A stretch of DNA of 64,000 bases from Polytrichum commune (GCA_950295325.1 OX485805.1:44478758-44542757), one strand, 5' to 3'. Positions 45,348 through 59,700 are shown, numbered from the stretch's first letter. The notes: a model not told the origin generated them from the sequence alone. A program made the numbers and translations.

Positions 45348-47198
45348 AGGATATATACCTCTGATGCAATTATACTGCACACTTCAGACCTTTCTGTTTT
45401 AAGTGCACATCATTCACGATTCCCAGTAGCGAGAATGCACCAGATCATTTCAGGTCCTGATTCCAACAAGGACAATCAACACGTGCACGCTGATAAATAT
45501 GTTGTATTGTATTTCCATCTGCATCTGATTGGAAATGACATCACCAAGTAAGATCACTAAGGAAACGAGTCAACCACTGAAACCCTCGTAAGTAGATGTT
45601 GGGAATGGTATGTGATCGATTAGGTAGCTGTTGCTGTACCTGATGGTTGCAGATGGCCAGCTAGGAAGCTGGAAATTATGATTAGTGAAAGGCTCCCAGA
45701 ATTCTGTAGATATTGCTACAGGTGCCATTTGACGCTAGGTGCCATTTGACGCTCTGATTGCTGATGTTTTGGAGATGCAGCAGATGTGGTGGAGCTTCTT
45801 CACAATCAATCACGCAATCTGCGATTTACCAAAGGACGAACTAGCTGTGTCAATGAGGTGTAGCTGGAGTAGTGCACTGGAGGTGAGGAATGTTAGTGAT
45901 AATCACCAGAAGTGCGCCTATTGCTTAAAACCAGAAGCAGGAAAAGGGACGAACTTTGGTTCAGAGGGACCCATCCCTCTGTAAGGTTCCCTGTCCTATA
46001 TCCGAGGGGTGCCCTTTAGAATGTTAAAATTTTAGGTTACATTTAGTGTGGTGACACTACAGGGGCGGTTTACAATTAGTTGTATTGTGCAAGACAAATA
46101 AAAGTGGTGAGACTAAATAATATTACTTATTTACTGTATCTCGTTGTTATTTCCTATCAGTGATAGAATATCTGACAGGTGAATCACCTCATATGTCATA
46201 GCCCTATCATCACAACCTTCAAATACAAAGCCTGAGATGGACAGAATGGGGTTTGCAATGACCTAGGTTCCAATCATTACTAGGTTCCACTATAGCAAAT
46301 TGGAAATGTATGGCAACATTGTAGTTATAATTTTCAGCAACTGACATCATGTTCTCTGTAGGCATGAAAAGCAAGACTGGGCACACTATTATCCAAATAC
46401 AATGCCATCTCACCATTTAAGAAAAATTATGATGTTTGTCCAGACTTTATAAGGATTAGTCAGTTTATAACGTGTGAGCAGAAGCCAAGGCAGCTTCAGA
46501 TTAAGGGGAAAGCTGTTTTGGACCACATTACCGTAATAACATCAATGCAGTTATACATGATTGCCTACAAAATACAGGGTTGCGATTTTGATCTTTTATT
46601 TCTATAAATTATAGCCGTGAGAACTTAAAGGGTGAATTATGATTTGAATGGATGTTGAATGGATTGCAGAGAAATTCTATAAATGGAATTCCATATTAGT
46701 ATTGAATAGCTTACCTCTGCCCATAATTTCTTCAAAAACCTGCTCTTCCTCCATCCTTGGCTTCTCTTTCTGCAATGGCCTTTAAACGCAATGAATTTTT
46801 CAGCAAGGATGCCCAATCTCGCCGATTTACGTCTAATTTCTCAAAGACTTTACGCAATTTGCATTCAAAAAGTTCTGCCATTCAAAAACAATGGATGCCA
46901 TCAATGCGGCCAACTACAAATACTCGGGCAGAGTTTACACGAACGCTTCCCTTTCTGGGATCCTGCCCTTTCTGAAGACATGGTATGATATTTGGACGAA
47001 CGCATTACGGGTGGCTTGGAATGTACTATGCCATGTGATTCCTTCTCATGTCTTAAGCCGGGGAAGTCCTTTTGTGTTGGGCTTTCCAACAATGTTGAGT
47101 CTTACCCCGGAACACGGCGGGGTTGGGCCTTAGGGCCAGGGTGCAACTTGGCGTAAAGCTTTGGACCATCTTTTTAGATGTGACAGTGCATGCATTGC
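45348..47198. other. non-coding stretch
   Basis: No gene is supported. Frames at 46757-47133 lack recognisable domains and extended open reading. Confidence 0.45.
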
Positions 47199-47547
47199 AC
47201 TACACTAACATTGATATTTAGTGTCATTATGGTAACTTTCTGGATGACACTTCTTATGAATAAGTGAACAAATACTGTCATGGATGATGGATGAGTTCAT
47301 CCATCAGCCAAAACCATACGTTCTCTTGTCAACAACTGGTGATGACATATTGTCATGGATGATTGAAATTTGGATGAAAAAACACTTGTAACGTGACAGT
47401 AATTGCAACACTAGAAAACTATAATCCCCCAAAAACTTTACAAGGCATGACCAAATATGTTGGGTTCATACTTAGTGTTGGTGGCACTATACCGCAGTAT
47501 ACAAATTGAATTAGAATTGGTGACACCAAATATCATATTTAGTGTAG
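47199..47547. mobile_element. CACTA-like MITE
   Basis: Left end CACTACACTAACATTGATAT; right end is the reverse complement of TACTACACTAAATATGATAT. The imperfect terminal inverted repeat is about 30 bp. It contains GATGATGGATGAGTTCATCC, a short palindrome also present at about 12.1 kb. Confidence 0.6.
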
Positions 47548-47889
47548 TACATGATGTATGCCCTAATTAGGGGAGATATCGCTTTATAACACAAACTCCT
47601 TTGTAAGGGAAAATGATGAACTATGCCGTTTGTCCCAATTAGTGTGTGCTATTATTCGGACTTATGCAATGCAATAAATGTGATACTGAGGAGTTCGTTT
47701 GTTACTAACGAAAGTTTAATAGGTTATTATGACATTAAAAAACATAGATGACTTTGCTTGGTAGAATATTACATTCTCATTAAATAGTTATAGCACTGCG
47801 TAGCTCCAATTATGAACACGCATTAATTAGGATAATCAATGTAGTGCTTTACGTTTTGGGAAAGCCCCCACTCAAGGCCTTCCCCTACA

Positions 47890-48345
47890 TACAGAGTGGA
47901 AGGGAGAGGGAAGAGGAAGAAAGGAAGTGAAGTGAGCAACATCAGAGGAAGGGAGAGGGAGAGGAGCGAGAGAGACAGGAAGAAAAGAAAGAGAAAGAGA
48001 AAGAGAGAAGGAGCCTAGAGGAATCAGAAGTGAGAGACAGAGAAGCAGCCTAGAAGAACTAGGAGAGAGAGACAGAGACAGAGACAGAGAGAAGGAGCCT
48101 AGAGAGAGAGACAGAGACAGAGAGAAGGAGCCTAGAGAGAGAGACAGAGAGATGAGCCTAGTGAGAGAGAGAGACGGACAGAGAGGAGCCTAGAGAGAGC
48201 GGGACAGAGAAGGAGCCTAGTGAGAGAGAGAGAGACGGACAGAGAGAAGGAGCCCAGTGAGAGAGAGAGACGGAGAGAGAGAGAGAGACACACACACACA
48301 GAGAGAAGGAGCAGAGAGAGAGAGAAGGCGAAATGACAAAACCTA
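47890..48345. repeat. GA-rich tandem array
   Basis: Repeated units of the type GAGAGACAGAGAGAAGGAGC followed by CTAGAGA, with (GA)n and (CA)n runs. May be a transcript leader upstream of the ORF at 48.8 kb. Confidence 0.9.
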
Positions 48346-48795
48346 CGACAAGCAGTCCATCAGAGCTGAAGAATCAGGGAGAAACCGGGATGAGCCGATA
48401 ATTCCCTTAGACTTCTCATGTGAAAATCACTAAGCATGAATGCAGACAGGAGTTGAGTACCTATATGCCGTCCACGCCTGACGTGCTGCGTCGAAGAACC
48501 CAGCTAAATTCGATTCAGCACTTGCCGAGAGCGAGGAGTGATCAGGGTTTGGTGCCAAGGAACCTGGATTCCGCCTTAAGGGTTAACTAATTACTGCAGA
48601 GTCGACATTCTGAGCATGAGACACCGGGCTCGAAACTTAGTGTTCTAGTTGAGTGCGTGCAGTTACACACTCGGGCCAGTGGAGTCGATCATCACCACCG
48701 GCTGCATATTAAAAAGCTAGTTTAATTAGCTTGTTGTCAGGGAGTCCGTGGCAACGATCGATCGATCACCGAGGGGGTTTGAGACTCGAAACATG

Positions 48796-49086
48796 AACAC
48801 ACCGGTGCCGATGGCTTCCGAGGAGCCAACTCAGGCCTCTTCTTCCGATTTTCATGGGGCGCGACATAGCCCCAACTCCAACATCTCCGCAGTTGGAGTA
48901 AACCCTAACATTGCAATGGCTCCTCATCTTCAAGCTCCAGTGCAGGTGATTCATCATCCCGTGGTAGACGTCCCAGTGGAGCCTCCTGCTGTCCTCTTCG
49001 AGCGTGGATTCCTTCCCAATTGGGAAGACAGAATGAATCTTAACAACCCCGGCTTCTTGACAATCCATCCCACTGTCACTGAATGA
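48796..49086 (+). CDS. small ORF, unknown, related to ORF at 43.1 kb
   Basis: ATG 48796 starts MNTPVPMASEEPTQASSSDF and ends before TGA 49084-49086. The frame is open back to 48748. Ser/Pro-rich, with QVIHHPVVDVPVEPP and LFERGFLPNWEDRMNLNNPG at the C-terminus, alignable by eye with the C-terminus of the 43.1-kb ORF. No known domain. It follows a long purine-rich tract and could be part of a transcribed repeat. Confidence 0.35.
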   Translation, partial: NTPVPMASEEPTQASSSDFHGARHSPNSNISAVGVNPNIAMAPHLQAPVQVIHHPVVDVPVEPPAVLFERGFLPNWEDRMNLNNPGFLTIHPTVTE

Positions 49087-49579
49087 GCGGATGGCTCAAG
49101 TACACATCGAGTAGTGCATGCAGCAGGTGACATTCAATTCTTTCCCATAGTTGCATGAGTACACATGAATCGGTATCAAGATGACATGTCTGCAGGACAT
49201 GATGCATACATGATGAATTGAAGATTCCAATCAGTTTCTGAACCTTAAGTCGATTCTCGAGGAGTACATGATAATCAAAGACGTCATACTACGCCGTTCC
49301 AAGGAAATTACACTGCTAATTATGAGGTGCAGAACCCCTGACCTATCGTCGACATTCACATCATTTCCTAAGCTTTATGAACTAGGGTTCCTTCATTCTG
49401 GAAGGAACGTAGAGACAGTAGGTAGGAATATATAGACTTAAGTAGAGTTTAGGCTGCATCAATCTATAACAAATCTCATTACCTGCAGCGAAATTCTGCG
49501 AAGGGATCAAGGTCCTGGAAGGAGAATGTGATAAATCATGCAAGTTGCAGATGATCCAAGAAACATCATGTGATATATG

Positions 49580-49860
49580 TATCATATTGTTACAAATACT
49601 AAGTAGTTAGTGAAGAAGCATTTTAGAACGTTCAAGCTAGGTTTAGTCGAGGACTTTCTGGAAGCTTCGTAGGTAGTTACTGTTGAGTAGTTATTAGTTA
49701 TCATCGCTCTGCACATATTAGATCCATTACCAGGGAGCTTAATTGTTGCTAGGACTCTGTAATGATGTTGTTGTATTGCAATAAAGATAGTGAATAAGAA
49801 TGGACGCACATCATGTTTACGCTATGTGACCTTATCTGGTTCTATCGTTTCAATATATCA
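49580..49860 (+). mobile_element. solo LTR related to the 27-33 kb Copia element
   Basis: LTR at 49585-49855 starts TATTGTTACA and ends TTTCAATA, flanked by a perfect 5-bp duplication TATCA (49580-49584 and 49856-49860). Internal similarity to the intact LTR includes GGAAGCTTCGTAGGTAGTTA and CTTATCTGGTTCTAT. It supports the unusual termini and the 5-bp target size. Confidence 0.85.
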
Positions 49861-49912
49861 AGAACTGCAACATGTCCAAAATTCACTCTTTTCCTTTCAC
49901 AATTAAATTGCC

Positions 49913-50425
49913 CACTGGTTCAAAGTTCCATTCTAGTTACATAAGTTTATTGATGGTGTGTGTGATGATTCAGACCTTTCTTACTTGGGTTCTAGTGGTT
50001 AAATGCAATTCTTTTACACATATGAAGCTCATGATTCATAAGCATGCTCTTGGTAAATGTCATCAAAGATCCTGGGCTTCTAATGAAAACTAGCAACACT
50101 TGCACATGAATATTGTTCCTTTCTTTTGCCCCGGTTCAGACTACCATTCTAGTGTAAGCAGCTTGTTGATGCTTCATTTTACTTTCTTTCTTGAGTTCTA
50201 GTGGTTAGTTACAAAGTATTTGCACAGATACAAAGCTCTAGTTACATCTCATAATGTTCGTAGACATCATTTAAGATCTTGCGACCTGGCGGTTACCCAG
50301 TGGCTACAAGTATTTGCACATGAATAGTATATCTTTCTTTATTTCAGGTTCAGACCTCCATTCTGGGATAAGTTTGTTGGTATAGTGCGTGTGACACTTC
50401 AGAACTTTCTCTCTTGGTAAGTAAT
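49913..50425. repeat. diverged tandem repeat of about 215 bp, three copies
   Basis: Segments starting near 49913, 50134 and 50346 share GGTTCAGAC-CCATTCT, TTTCTT-CTTG-GTTCTAGTGG and TTGCACATGAATA words. Confidence 0.6.
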
Positions 50426-53400
50426 TCACTCACCTTTCAAAAGAGAAATGGCAGTCTAATTTGTGCCTGCAAATATGGCGAACACATCATCCGTTGTTTG
50501 ATGTCTTGCGGGACCGGTGACCAGCTGCTTCTGTTTAAACCAGATGCTGTCACTAGAAGAAATCTCGTCTGTCTTACCATCCGCGTTGACTGCTTGGTTT
50601 GCTTGGTTTGGTTTTTGATTTTTTTGACAAATGAAATACTCCATTTCATTGCCGATAAACATAGAAGGCCACATGGACCCGAAAAAGAGAGAGGGGCACC
50701 TTGGGTGCACTCGGTGGAACCACACTGCCCCAAGAAGCTGGTGTTCCTTGCAATCAATTCCGGCAGCTGCAAATCCTTGCAACATTTAGACTAGATGAAC
50801 CAGTGTAGGAAAAAGCCCCTGGTTTCAGTAGATCCGCTGCCACAGAAGCACAAGACCCGACTGACGCACAAGATCAGAAGAAGATCACAAGCCCTGAGTA
50901 ATACTAGGTGTATCGCTTTCATATTGTTCGAAGAATATAATAAACTTGGATTTCATATTCTCCTCTGATACATCGGAAATGTCAGTTTCATATTTTACTC
51001 TGAAACATCGGCAACTTTGCTTTCATATCCTCTTCTGATATATATAGACAGCTTGGAGAAACTGTGATTACTGAACCATTCGCTCTGATACCATGTTTGA
51101 ACTGGAGAGTGGGAGATAATGGTGAGAAAGGCACTCCACCCAACCTTGGAGTGTCTCTCACAATTCTCTCTATCTCTATTTCTAATATTCATAAAGTCTG
51201 GGGATTCCTTTGTGGATCACTAGGTTAATACTTCTTTGGATGCTTAATGCTGAATTCTTCTTATACCTTAAATTGTTGGATGTACATTGTGTCGTCGATC
51301 ATTCAATTTTTTGTTTAGGTGTTTGTCATGCTCCTGTCAACTTAAAAACATGATCGTATTAAACCCCCACAATACATACTGTGCGTCTTCATGTAACATC
51401 ATAAAATATGAGTAAAATTAACCTACAACATACGATGGTAAAATGCATTTGATGTGATTATGTTAAACTGTACTGAAGGATTATCAGAGATGGAAACAAC
51501 GAACTTCAAATTCTCACTACACTAAATATTGTGTTCGTATTTATTGTATCTAACACTAAATATCAACTATGGTAATGTGTGGAAATTACATGTTTGAATT
51601 TAGTGCTACTAAGGATAGGAAAAAAAAATAACAATGATAAAAGGAGAATTCCAACATATCTTCTAGTAAATCTTCTAACACTAATTATCAAAGTATTGAA
51701 AATTAGTGTTGAGCAAGGTAGGGTGGTAACAACATTACATATAATCAAACACTAAGTATTTTATTCAGTATACTAGAATCTAGTGGATTTAATGTCATAC
51801 TCGTTTGCCAACTTAGTGACATTCTTAGTTTCCATTGAGAGAAAGTGTCATATTTGTGACATTATTGTAGTCAATAAGTTGACATTAATTAACACAGTCA
51901 AAATGCATTAGTGTCTGGACTCATGCTTCAAGTAACACCAACTAACCTCACCAAGAATCACCCAGGTCCTCAACCTTATGGAATCTCTAACATCACCAAA
52001 CTTTCCAATTTGTACAAAGTCTAGGTACAAATCTGAAATAGCGTAGCAACCAGTTAATTCTCTCAATTGGATTAAATAGATATTAAAGAGAATTCGACAA
52101 GTGAAATGATGCAATAGTGTGAACAATTGTTCTGAATTTTCCTTTGTAGACTCCAACAGTAAATTTAGTGAATTTCTGTAACATGAGTATGTGAGCTAGC
52201 TGCTAATTTGGGTTTGTGGATCTTATGTGGAGCCAACATAATGACTTCGGATTTTCAGTAGTAAATATTTGACTACATCCACATAATGAGAACTACATTT
52301 ACACCATCAATGGTTCACAAAAAACTAAAGAAAACAAACTTCTAAGGCTAAACAGAAAAAGTACAAATCCAAAACTATTAGGAATCTATTAAAAATTGGT
52401 GTGATTAACATAAATTTTGAATTTCATTTGGCAGTTGACATTGTGAAGAATGATTGACATTTGATTGGTTGATAACCTCAATATTAAATGCTTATAGAAC
52501 AGTGATGATATAAAAATGAATTTTTGTACACATGTGAACATGAGCTTCTCTGTTGTTATTTTAGAAATGTTGAAAATATATGAGTTAAGGGAGTTGCACA
52601 CAAAGGATTAAACAAAAATGAGTTCAAAGAAATGGACCCAGAAAGTGAAGGGGGAGGAAGAAACTGTAAATATTATAATGACAATTGGGGAGGAATTAGG
52701 CAGTATTTCAGAATGACCACTACTTGGTTGAAGGTTTGAAATCTAGTCCAATTCATCTTACCAATAATCAAGGTTGATCAGTGATGTTGAACGTGGAGAA
52801 TTGGTTGCTAGGAACAGCCACTCGATTGAAACAGCAAAAACTCTGGGATTCCATATTTCAAATCTTAGGAATAAAATCAATCATTTGAGAATATAACTAT
52901 TAGATAATATTCTCCACTTTCTGAAGGCATAACCAATATTTTGCCCCAGAAAACCAGTCAACTCTACAAAAATTTATAAATCACCAAATTCTTCCTTTGC
53001 TGGGCCAGTGGTAAGACATCCCATCCCAAAGATATGACAAAACCTTTGCATTAAATTTTATTCAATTTGTCTTATTAAAACTTACTGCTTTGGCCAACAA
53101 AGATGTCATGGATTGAGGGACAAAAAGAGGGCAGTCCCTAGCACTAGAAGAACTCTTGTCATTTCAATTGCACATACGTTACAATCCCCAACGAAGAAAT
53201 ACAAGAATAAATCAATTTGGTTGTTACTGGTCACACGTCTTCATGGGGAGGTCACTATTGAAATTTGATTAAACCACGTGAGAAAAAATATACGGTACTT
53301 TTATTTCAATTAAGCAAAAATTTACAAAAAAATTGAAATTATTTTAGCTTGGATGAAATGACCCATACAAATTATATCTAAAATAAGGCAAGTGAAGAAT

Positions 53401-53694
53401 ATAGGTAGTAGTTAATTTTCATTGATAAAATATGGTTGGTAATATTTGGAGGTTGAATTATTTGACTTCAAGGGAAAGTCTCTTCATCACAAATCTAACA
53501 TCAAGTGATTAATGAGGTTCCAACCCCCCAGCTTTTATTTCCATTCTCATGATTTTTATTAACTTATAAATTTGTAGTCTAACATTTTATGAAAAGGACA
53601 ATTTACAAGGGGACTTAGGGCAAGGCATACGTACTAAGGTTTGAGGGGCCACAAAGATGTTGTTTGTTGAAGACTCTGGGAAGTATCAAGCTTG
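50426..53694. other. mostly non-coding; LTR primer-site remnant
   Basis: No gene is supported. GCTCTGATACCA at 51082-51093 is the exact complement of the usual plant LTR primer site TGGTATCAGAGC and is followed (minus-strand upstream) by TGTTTGAA, so a minus-strand Copia or TRIM remnant is likely. The 51.5-51.9 kb stretch has CACTACACTAAATATT-type MITE ends. Confidence 0.5.
51082..51093 (-). other. primer-binding site (iMet 3'-end type) of LTR remnant
   Basis: On the minus strand TGGTATCAGAGC directly follows ...AACA, the expected LTR end (CA). A paired LTR was not found. Confidence 0.5.
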
Positions 53695-53695
53695 T

Positions 53696-53721
53696 TAGAG
53701 AGAGAGAGAGAGAGAGAGAGA
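53696..53721. repeat. (GA)n microsatellite
   Basis: AGAGAG run of about 25 bp. Confidence 0.9.
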
Positions 53722-56700
53722 GGTGTGGAAGGTTCCAACATCATTGAGGGTCGGAAAACATACATTACTGGAAGCATATACTTAGTGATGATTTGGTCTT
53801 GTGTGTAAGCTTGGGTGGTCACTAAGAGTTTCAAGATAGTGTTACAACCATGTACCATTCAAATTTATTTGCATGTATTGTTAATGTATTGATAATTTTT
53901 TATGAATTTACATCAATCTATGTCAAAATTCCAAAATTTTGATAAATGATGAAATTTACAAAAAAAAAAAGTAGTTCATAAAATTACCCCATGCTGTAAA
54001 TTATATTTTACCTATAGGTGTCTTGAAAAATACCTCAAAATACCATTTTATTTACTAATAAGGTGCTAATTATTCAAGAAATTTAAACAAATAACCCATC
54101 TTCAATTAACCCTCAACCGACGTGGTTCACAAAAGTATAAGGCTTGTGACCCCCCGGACACAACTTACAACTACAACTAGAAACCTGTAGTTGGCAACCA
54201 AATTTGTTGTTTATATATTTTCTTGCCATGATTCATAATGGAATAGACTTCACAAGAGACAGATGTACCACACAAGCTTTCTTTCAGTCTGGTTTCAAGC
54301 AATGTAAGTAACCCTTTGCCCAGGCTTCCCTGACACACGGACAAGTCCTCTCTAGACCCTCAAAGGATGGACATTCAACGAATGATCATCTCCTAGTCCA
54401 ATTGACATACCATCCAACCAATTCTCAACCGGAACCAATCGAACATAAACATACACGGTCATCATGTATCCAACTAGAAGACACTTCCAACACTCAACAC
54501 TGCTTTTTTATCCATACACGAAGTATTTTGTCATCCACAACCTTTGGTATCTGTTTGTGACCAAACCGGTTATGCCCCATAAACAGCTTAATTAATTGAT
54601 TGTCTTGTTGTTCCCGCAAAGCATCATCCACTCTCCTCTTGCCAATTATGTAGCCCTTGCTTATCCAAGACGACTAGGATCGATTAACCAGGGTTTTTCT
54701 TTTCACAAAAATGGAAGAAGAATCCCCTCAAACCCAACAAGTAGTCTTCCAATCATCCATCAATTCTTAAGAACCGATGTCATATGTATATGAGACGCAA
54801 TGGCCAGCTTGGCTTAGCTCGGCTTGACTCGACTGACTTGTTCTATAGCCATCACCAAGGACACATAGAATCATATGATGAGGGGATTAGTGACCATGGG
54901 TTAGGATATCCAAATCCAGCCCTCTTGTAGATTCCGAGATCCTTCAATGACAAGAACTGAGTGCTAATAACACCCCTCACCCCCCAAATCTGATCAAGGT
55001 GTAAGTGGAGTTTCAGTATTTGTATATCTTATAAGTGGAGTATTTTCCTTTCGAATATGTAGATGTTTTGACGGTGTCCAAATGAGGCCCTTTCTCAAAG
55101 ACAACTGACAACAAGAAGTTGAAAAACCCAACCAAACAAGGAGACACCTTTAACATGCTTTGGATCTTGATAGGACATGGATAAAGACAAGTCGATCATC
55201 CATTTTCCACCCATCATTTGAAAGTTGAATCTGTAAATTTGCAAGGGGATTTGGTTTGGCATCTCAAACTCAATTCTAGTCGACCAGAATTTAAACGTGA
55301 TTTGAACAGAAAGGATCAGAGAAATAACTCTAGCTAGAGTCTCAAGAGTCAGATCAAGGGCCAACAACAAACTTGGATTTAATATTCAATCGAAACCTCT
55401 TTCAAGAAACTACAAATATTAAGAGAGTATTAACCAGAACATCGATGCACAAGCAACATTGATAAACCATGTAATATGTGCATGGAGATTCATACCTTAT
55501 TAGAACTAGATCTCCTCCTCCCAAGCTTGAAGGTCAAGAAAGATGAGTCCAAGATGGACCAAAATAATAGGAATGTCATCCCATGTATATATATTCATCG
55601 AATAACTTAAGTCCTAGAATCAAAGACTTGGGGATTGGTTCAACTCAGCCAAACAGCTGTATAGAAAAAATGGTTGAACATGTATTAGTCAGTGAGGTAA
55701 GCTATTGTGTCGACCGATTAATAGTTATGCATAATTCATCAACAACACAAGTATGCAGCTGTTATTTGGTTACTTTTCTTAATCAAACCGTTAATTTGCT
55801 TGGCGTGTGGTTGTGTGATGATCAAAGAACAAACACCATAAAGACCACACGATGTTTGAAAGAGATTGGAGTACTACGTACGTCCTCAAATTCTATCATC
55901 AATTCCACACACGATAGGGAACATCACAATTGGGAGGACCTAGTTGTTCAGTTACGAAATCACCAAACATGCGCTTCCATTAACCACAGCTAAGTACATC
56001 AAGGGAGGACCGACTTTCGATCCAATTTTTGCTGACACTTCATCCCAGGTTTTCTGGTGCAACACTAGTTTTGTTGCGTAGATCTAATCTGTAGAAGTTG
56101 AAGAACATGAAAAACGAACTGAATAACACCCGCACACCTTATAAATTGATCTCGCACAGCAAGACCGCTTACAAACAATCATCTGAAGATGGAGTGTCAA
56201 CACTCACCGCATCATGAGTACTGGAGCCAGCCAGACTGGACTCTGCCGGCAGCGAGCTTGAATGGAAACAAAGTTAAGGAGAAAGATGAAGCCCAACATT
56301 GGCTGCCCTATCTCATAGAAGGCTCCAAGGCATGCTAGTATAGATCCAGGTAATGCCAAAATATATTGAATCTCGATCCCACATATCATCACCGATCGTG
56401 TAAGTCCCCGTTTCTCAAAAACTCCAGCAATTCAAATCTGCAGCCAGAATTTAAGAGTTGTAACAAAGTTGTTGCTTTGGTTGGAATTGTAAAAATTAAT
56501 GTCTTGCTGTGACTAATTTCAAATGTACATATCGTCAACAATATCCTGTATCTCACAGCACGAACCTCTCTGGTCTAAAGTGCACTAACTTAAACTTACA
56601 ATCATCTGAATTAGATGAGGTGGGGAAGCTTGCTCCGGCAGCCAAACTCAAAGAGTAGTTAACTTACTCAAAGTGTAACACTATACCGGTGCATATGAAT

Positions 56701-59700
56701 TGATATTTCATGCCACCCCAACCCCTAAGCCCATGGAGAGCCCATGGGCCCATGCCCATACGTGTCCCCCCATATGCATGTATGTCCATGTCCATGAGTT
56801 TCCCACTGTTATCTATATTCTTGTCAAGCTGATACATGAACAAAAGTAGAGGAAGTTCAAAGGATGTCAAGTTACGCAATGCCTTTAATATCCCTTCAAA
56901 CCATTACAACTTCCACCACTTAACCCTCAAGGCCAAATCAAAAGGAATTTTTGTATGTTGTGCAAGTTGCTTGGGGGCTCCTGATGTATACTCTATTGCC
57001 ACATAGCAATGTATAAATAACGAAAAACACCAAGAAACCACGAAATATACATCATCCCCAAGCACTCCTCACTCCTAACAGACAATGCATAATCGGATGA
57101 CCTCTGGCGAAGAGAATCGGCAAAGAAATCGGAATCGGGAAGGTGAAGAGAGTGAGTGTCTGTCTGTCTTGTTTGTCTGTCTACACAGGCAGTGGACGGA
57201 GGAGATTAGGGGAGAGGGTTATATCAATCAGATCCGACGGTCGAGAAAGCACAGGCGACGTGGCCTCACCAAAAGCCAGAAGTTGCTTTCAACGCCCATA
57301 GACTTCTTCTCGACAAGACGTGTTGGATGTAGAACACCACCCATCCTTAAATGGTGCTAAATACTTAATTAGCACTTGCAATAAATCAAATGGGGGAGGT
57401 AATTATTCTCCAAGAATTTGAGCATATATTTCCCTTGGATTTCTCATGTATAAATTGCATTCAAATATGTCAAGCTCCCTCACACATCCTTTTTATATAT
57501 ACTGCAATTTTTTGGTAGACAAACTTCATTTTCTTCAAATTTTTGATCATCAGTATTCTTCAAGACCTCACATTCCCACATGTCAAATTTCTTCAAACAT
57601 GTCAAGCCCCCAGATACTTGGGTATCCATATTTTCTTGTTGCCACAAAGTTTCAACTCCAAATCTGCGAGTCAAGATCCTTCTAAATACGCCTCAAATTC
57701 CCATTTGAAGACTTTCTTCAAACATGTTAAGCCCCAAATCCTTGAAAATCTCCAAAGCCCCAAAGCCTCAAAGCCCTTGTGGAATCTCTTATAGTTGTTT
57801 AAATAAAGGCTCATCAAAGAGGTCAACAATTGGGCGATTGATATTCTAAATTTGCGAGATGCTCAAAACAATAGTCATGTCCACCAATAAGATCCTTTCC
57901 TATTCATCAAGAGTGTGAAGGCTAGATTTTCTCACAAACCCATGTGGTCCTTTAGCACATAATTGTTACCATTTATTATCATCACTTACCAACTACAACT
58001 TGGGTTTCGTATTTGTAGTTTGCATTTGCTTAGGTCCAAGACAATCCATCACCTCTAGAAGCTTGCTTAAAGCTCCTTGTAACATGGAACAATCTTGTAG
58101 CAACTATATGTTTTCACATATTTGATTCCTTACTTGTCAACTCCTAATAGCTTTAAGTCCAAATTCGTGATTTGTTCATCACAATTATTTGTTGACAATG
58201 AATGAAGTTTTTTTTTGGTCATTTATTTGCTCAAGTTGTTGCACCTCAATTTACCATGTTTTGAAGACAATGAATTGACCCCCCTTGCCAAGCCTTCCCT
58301 CTCCTCCCCAATTTTATTGAGGAATTAGTTAAAAAATAAATAAACAAGAAATCAATCAAACAAACAAAATTTTGACATGTCACATCATAGTAAGGTCCAT
58401 ATGCCTCAAAGTGGTTTTTAAAGATGCAACAACACCCGTGAAATACTCCACATGGTCCATTCACCAACAGGGCAAACCTCCACTTCCATAGCAACCACAC
58501 GCAAATCCAATTTATGAGTGAACTTCCAAATGGTCCATGAGGCTTCATCGTTGCTCATTCGGCTCTTGCAAACAATTAACATGCATGCCCCAAACTCCAA
58601 AACAATCCTTTAGGGAAAAGGCTAAATGGCATACACAAGCTGCTACAATTTCACTTCAATGGTTTATTAATTGTAAGTTTATTCTTATCAATGAATCTAG
58701 ATGTTCAAACCACATGAATATACCAAGATGAAGGAACACTCACAAAATTAAAGGATGCAGAGCTTAAGCAACACTTTATATGGTTGATCAACAGTGGATA
58801 GAATACATCATTAGAGTATACCCGGAGTGTACATGCACACCAAGATAATTATATCCATGTCCAATTACTTGCAAGGCTCAACTCATCACACTAGAATTGA
58901 AGTTGTTGATTGCAACCACGTCCATCTCAACTCAATATTCATCCTACTTAGGGAGGAAGGTCACAATGGTTATAGTTGATTGTAGCATCATTGATCTACG
59001 GTAATTAGAAAAGGAAGTGCTATTAGATAGATGTGGACATCAAGGGGCGTGTGAGCCCTCCACCAATAGATGACACAACCATGCGATGCTCTTCATTGAT
59101 GCTTGCTTCTTCATTGAGCGAGTGTTTATATCTATCGATAAATTTTAAGTTGCAAGGTCACCCTAGCTAGAGAGCAAGATCAAGATACTTGTTGGTTGCA
59201 CCATCAAGGATCAACATTTTTTACAATATTAAAGACTAAGATTGGTTGTGAAGATGCCAACCCTTCAATGAATCACTTGAGTGGCACTATCATGAATACA
59301 AAGAAGCTCTTCATATTTATATGCTTGCTTCTTTACGGAACCAACATATCTATCTATCTATATGAAGATGCAACGATTGACATGGTGTAAGAGTAAGAAG
59401 TCTTGCAAAACAAATGCTAGATACAATCCACTTTGAAGCGAAGGCTAGAAGACATGGAGTATGCATGCATGTCAAGATATCTACACCCATATCCCTATGT
59501 TAGCACTCCTACATACAACTTCCTAAACACTCCTGATGTTTGACTTACCAGACTAGAATCGAAGTTTGTTGAATATTGCAGCACATCACCATCGACCCCT
59601 GCAACTCCTCCAACATTTTGAGAGTTGCTCCAACCAAATGAAACCTTATGTGAAGGATAAAGAAACACAGATACACACACCAGACCACAAAGTACAGACG

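Noticed and set aside
51082..51093. tRNA gene end
   Set aside because: Only 12 bases match initiator tRNA. No cloverleaf sequence surrounds it, so it is better explained as an LTR primer-binding site.
57085..57360. 91-codon ORF after a TATAAATA
   Set aside because: Arg-rich, no domain, no supporting exons; kept as non-coding.
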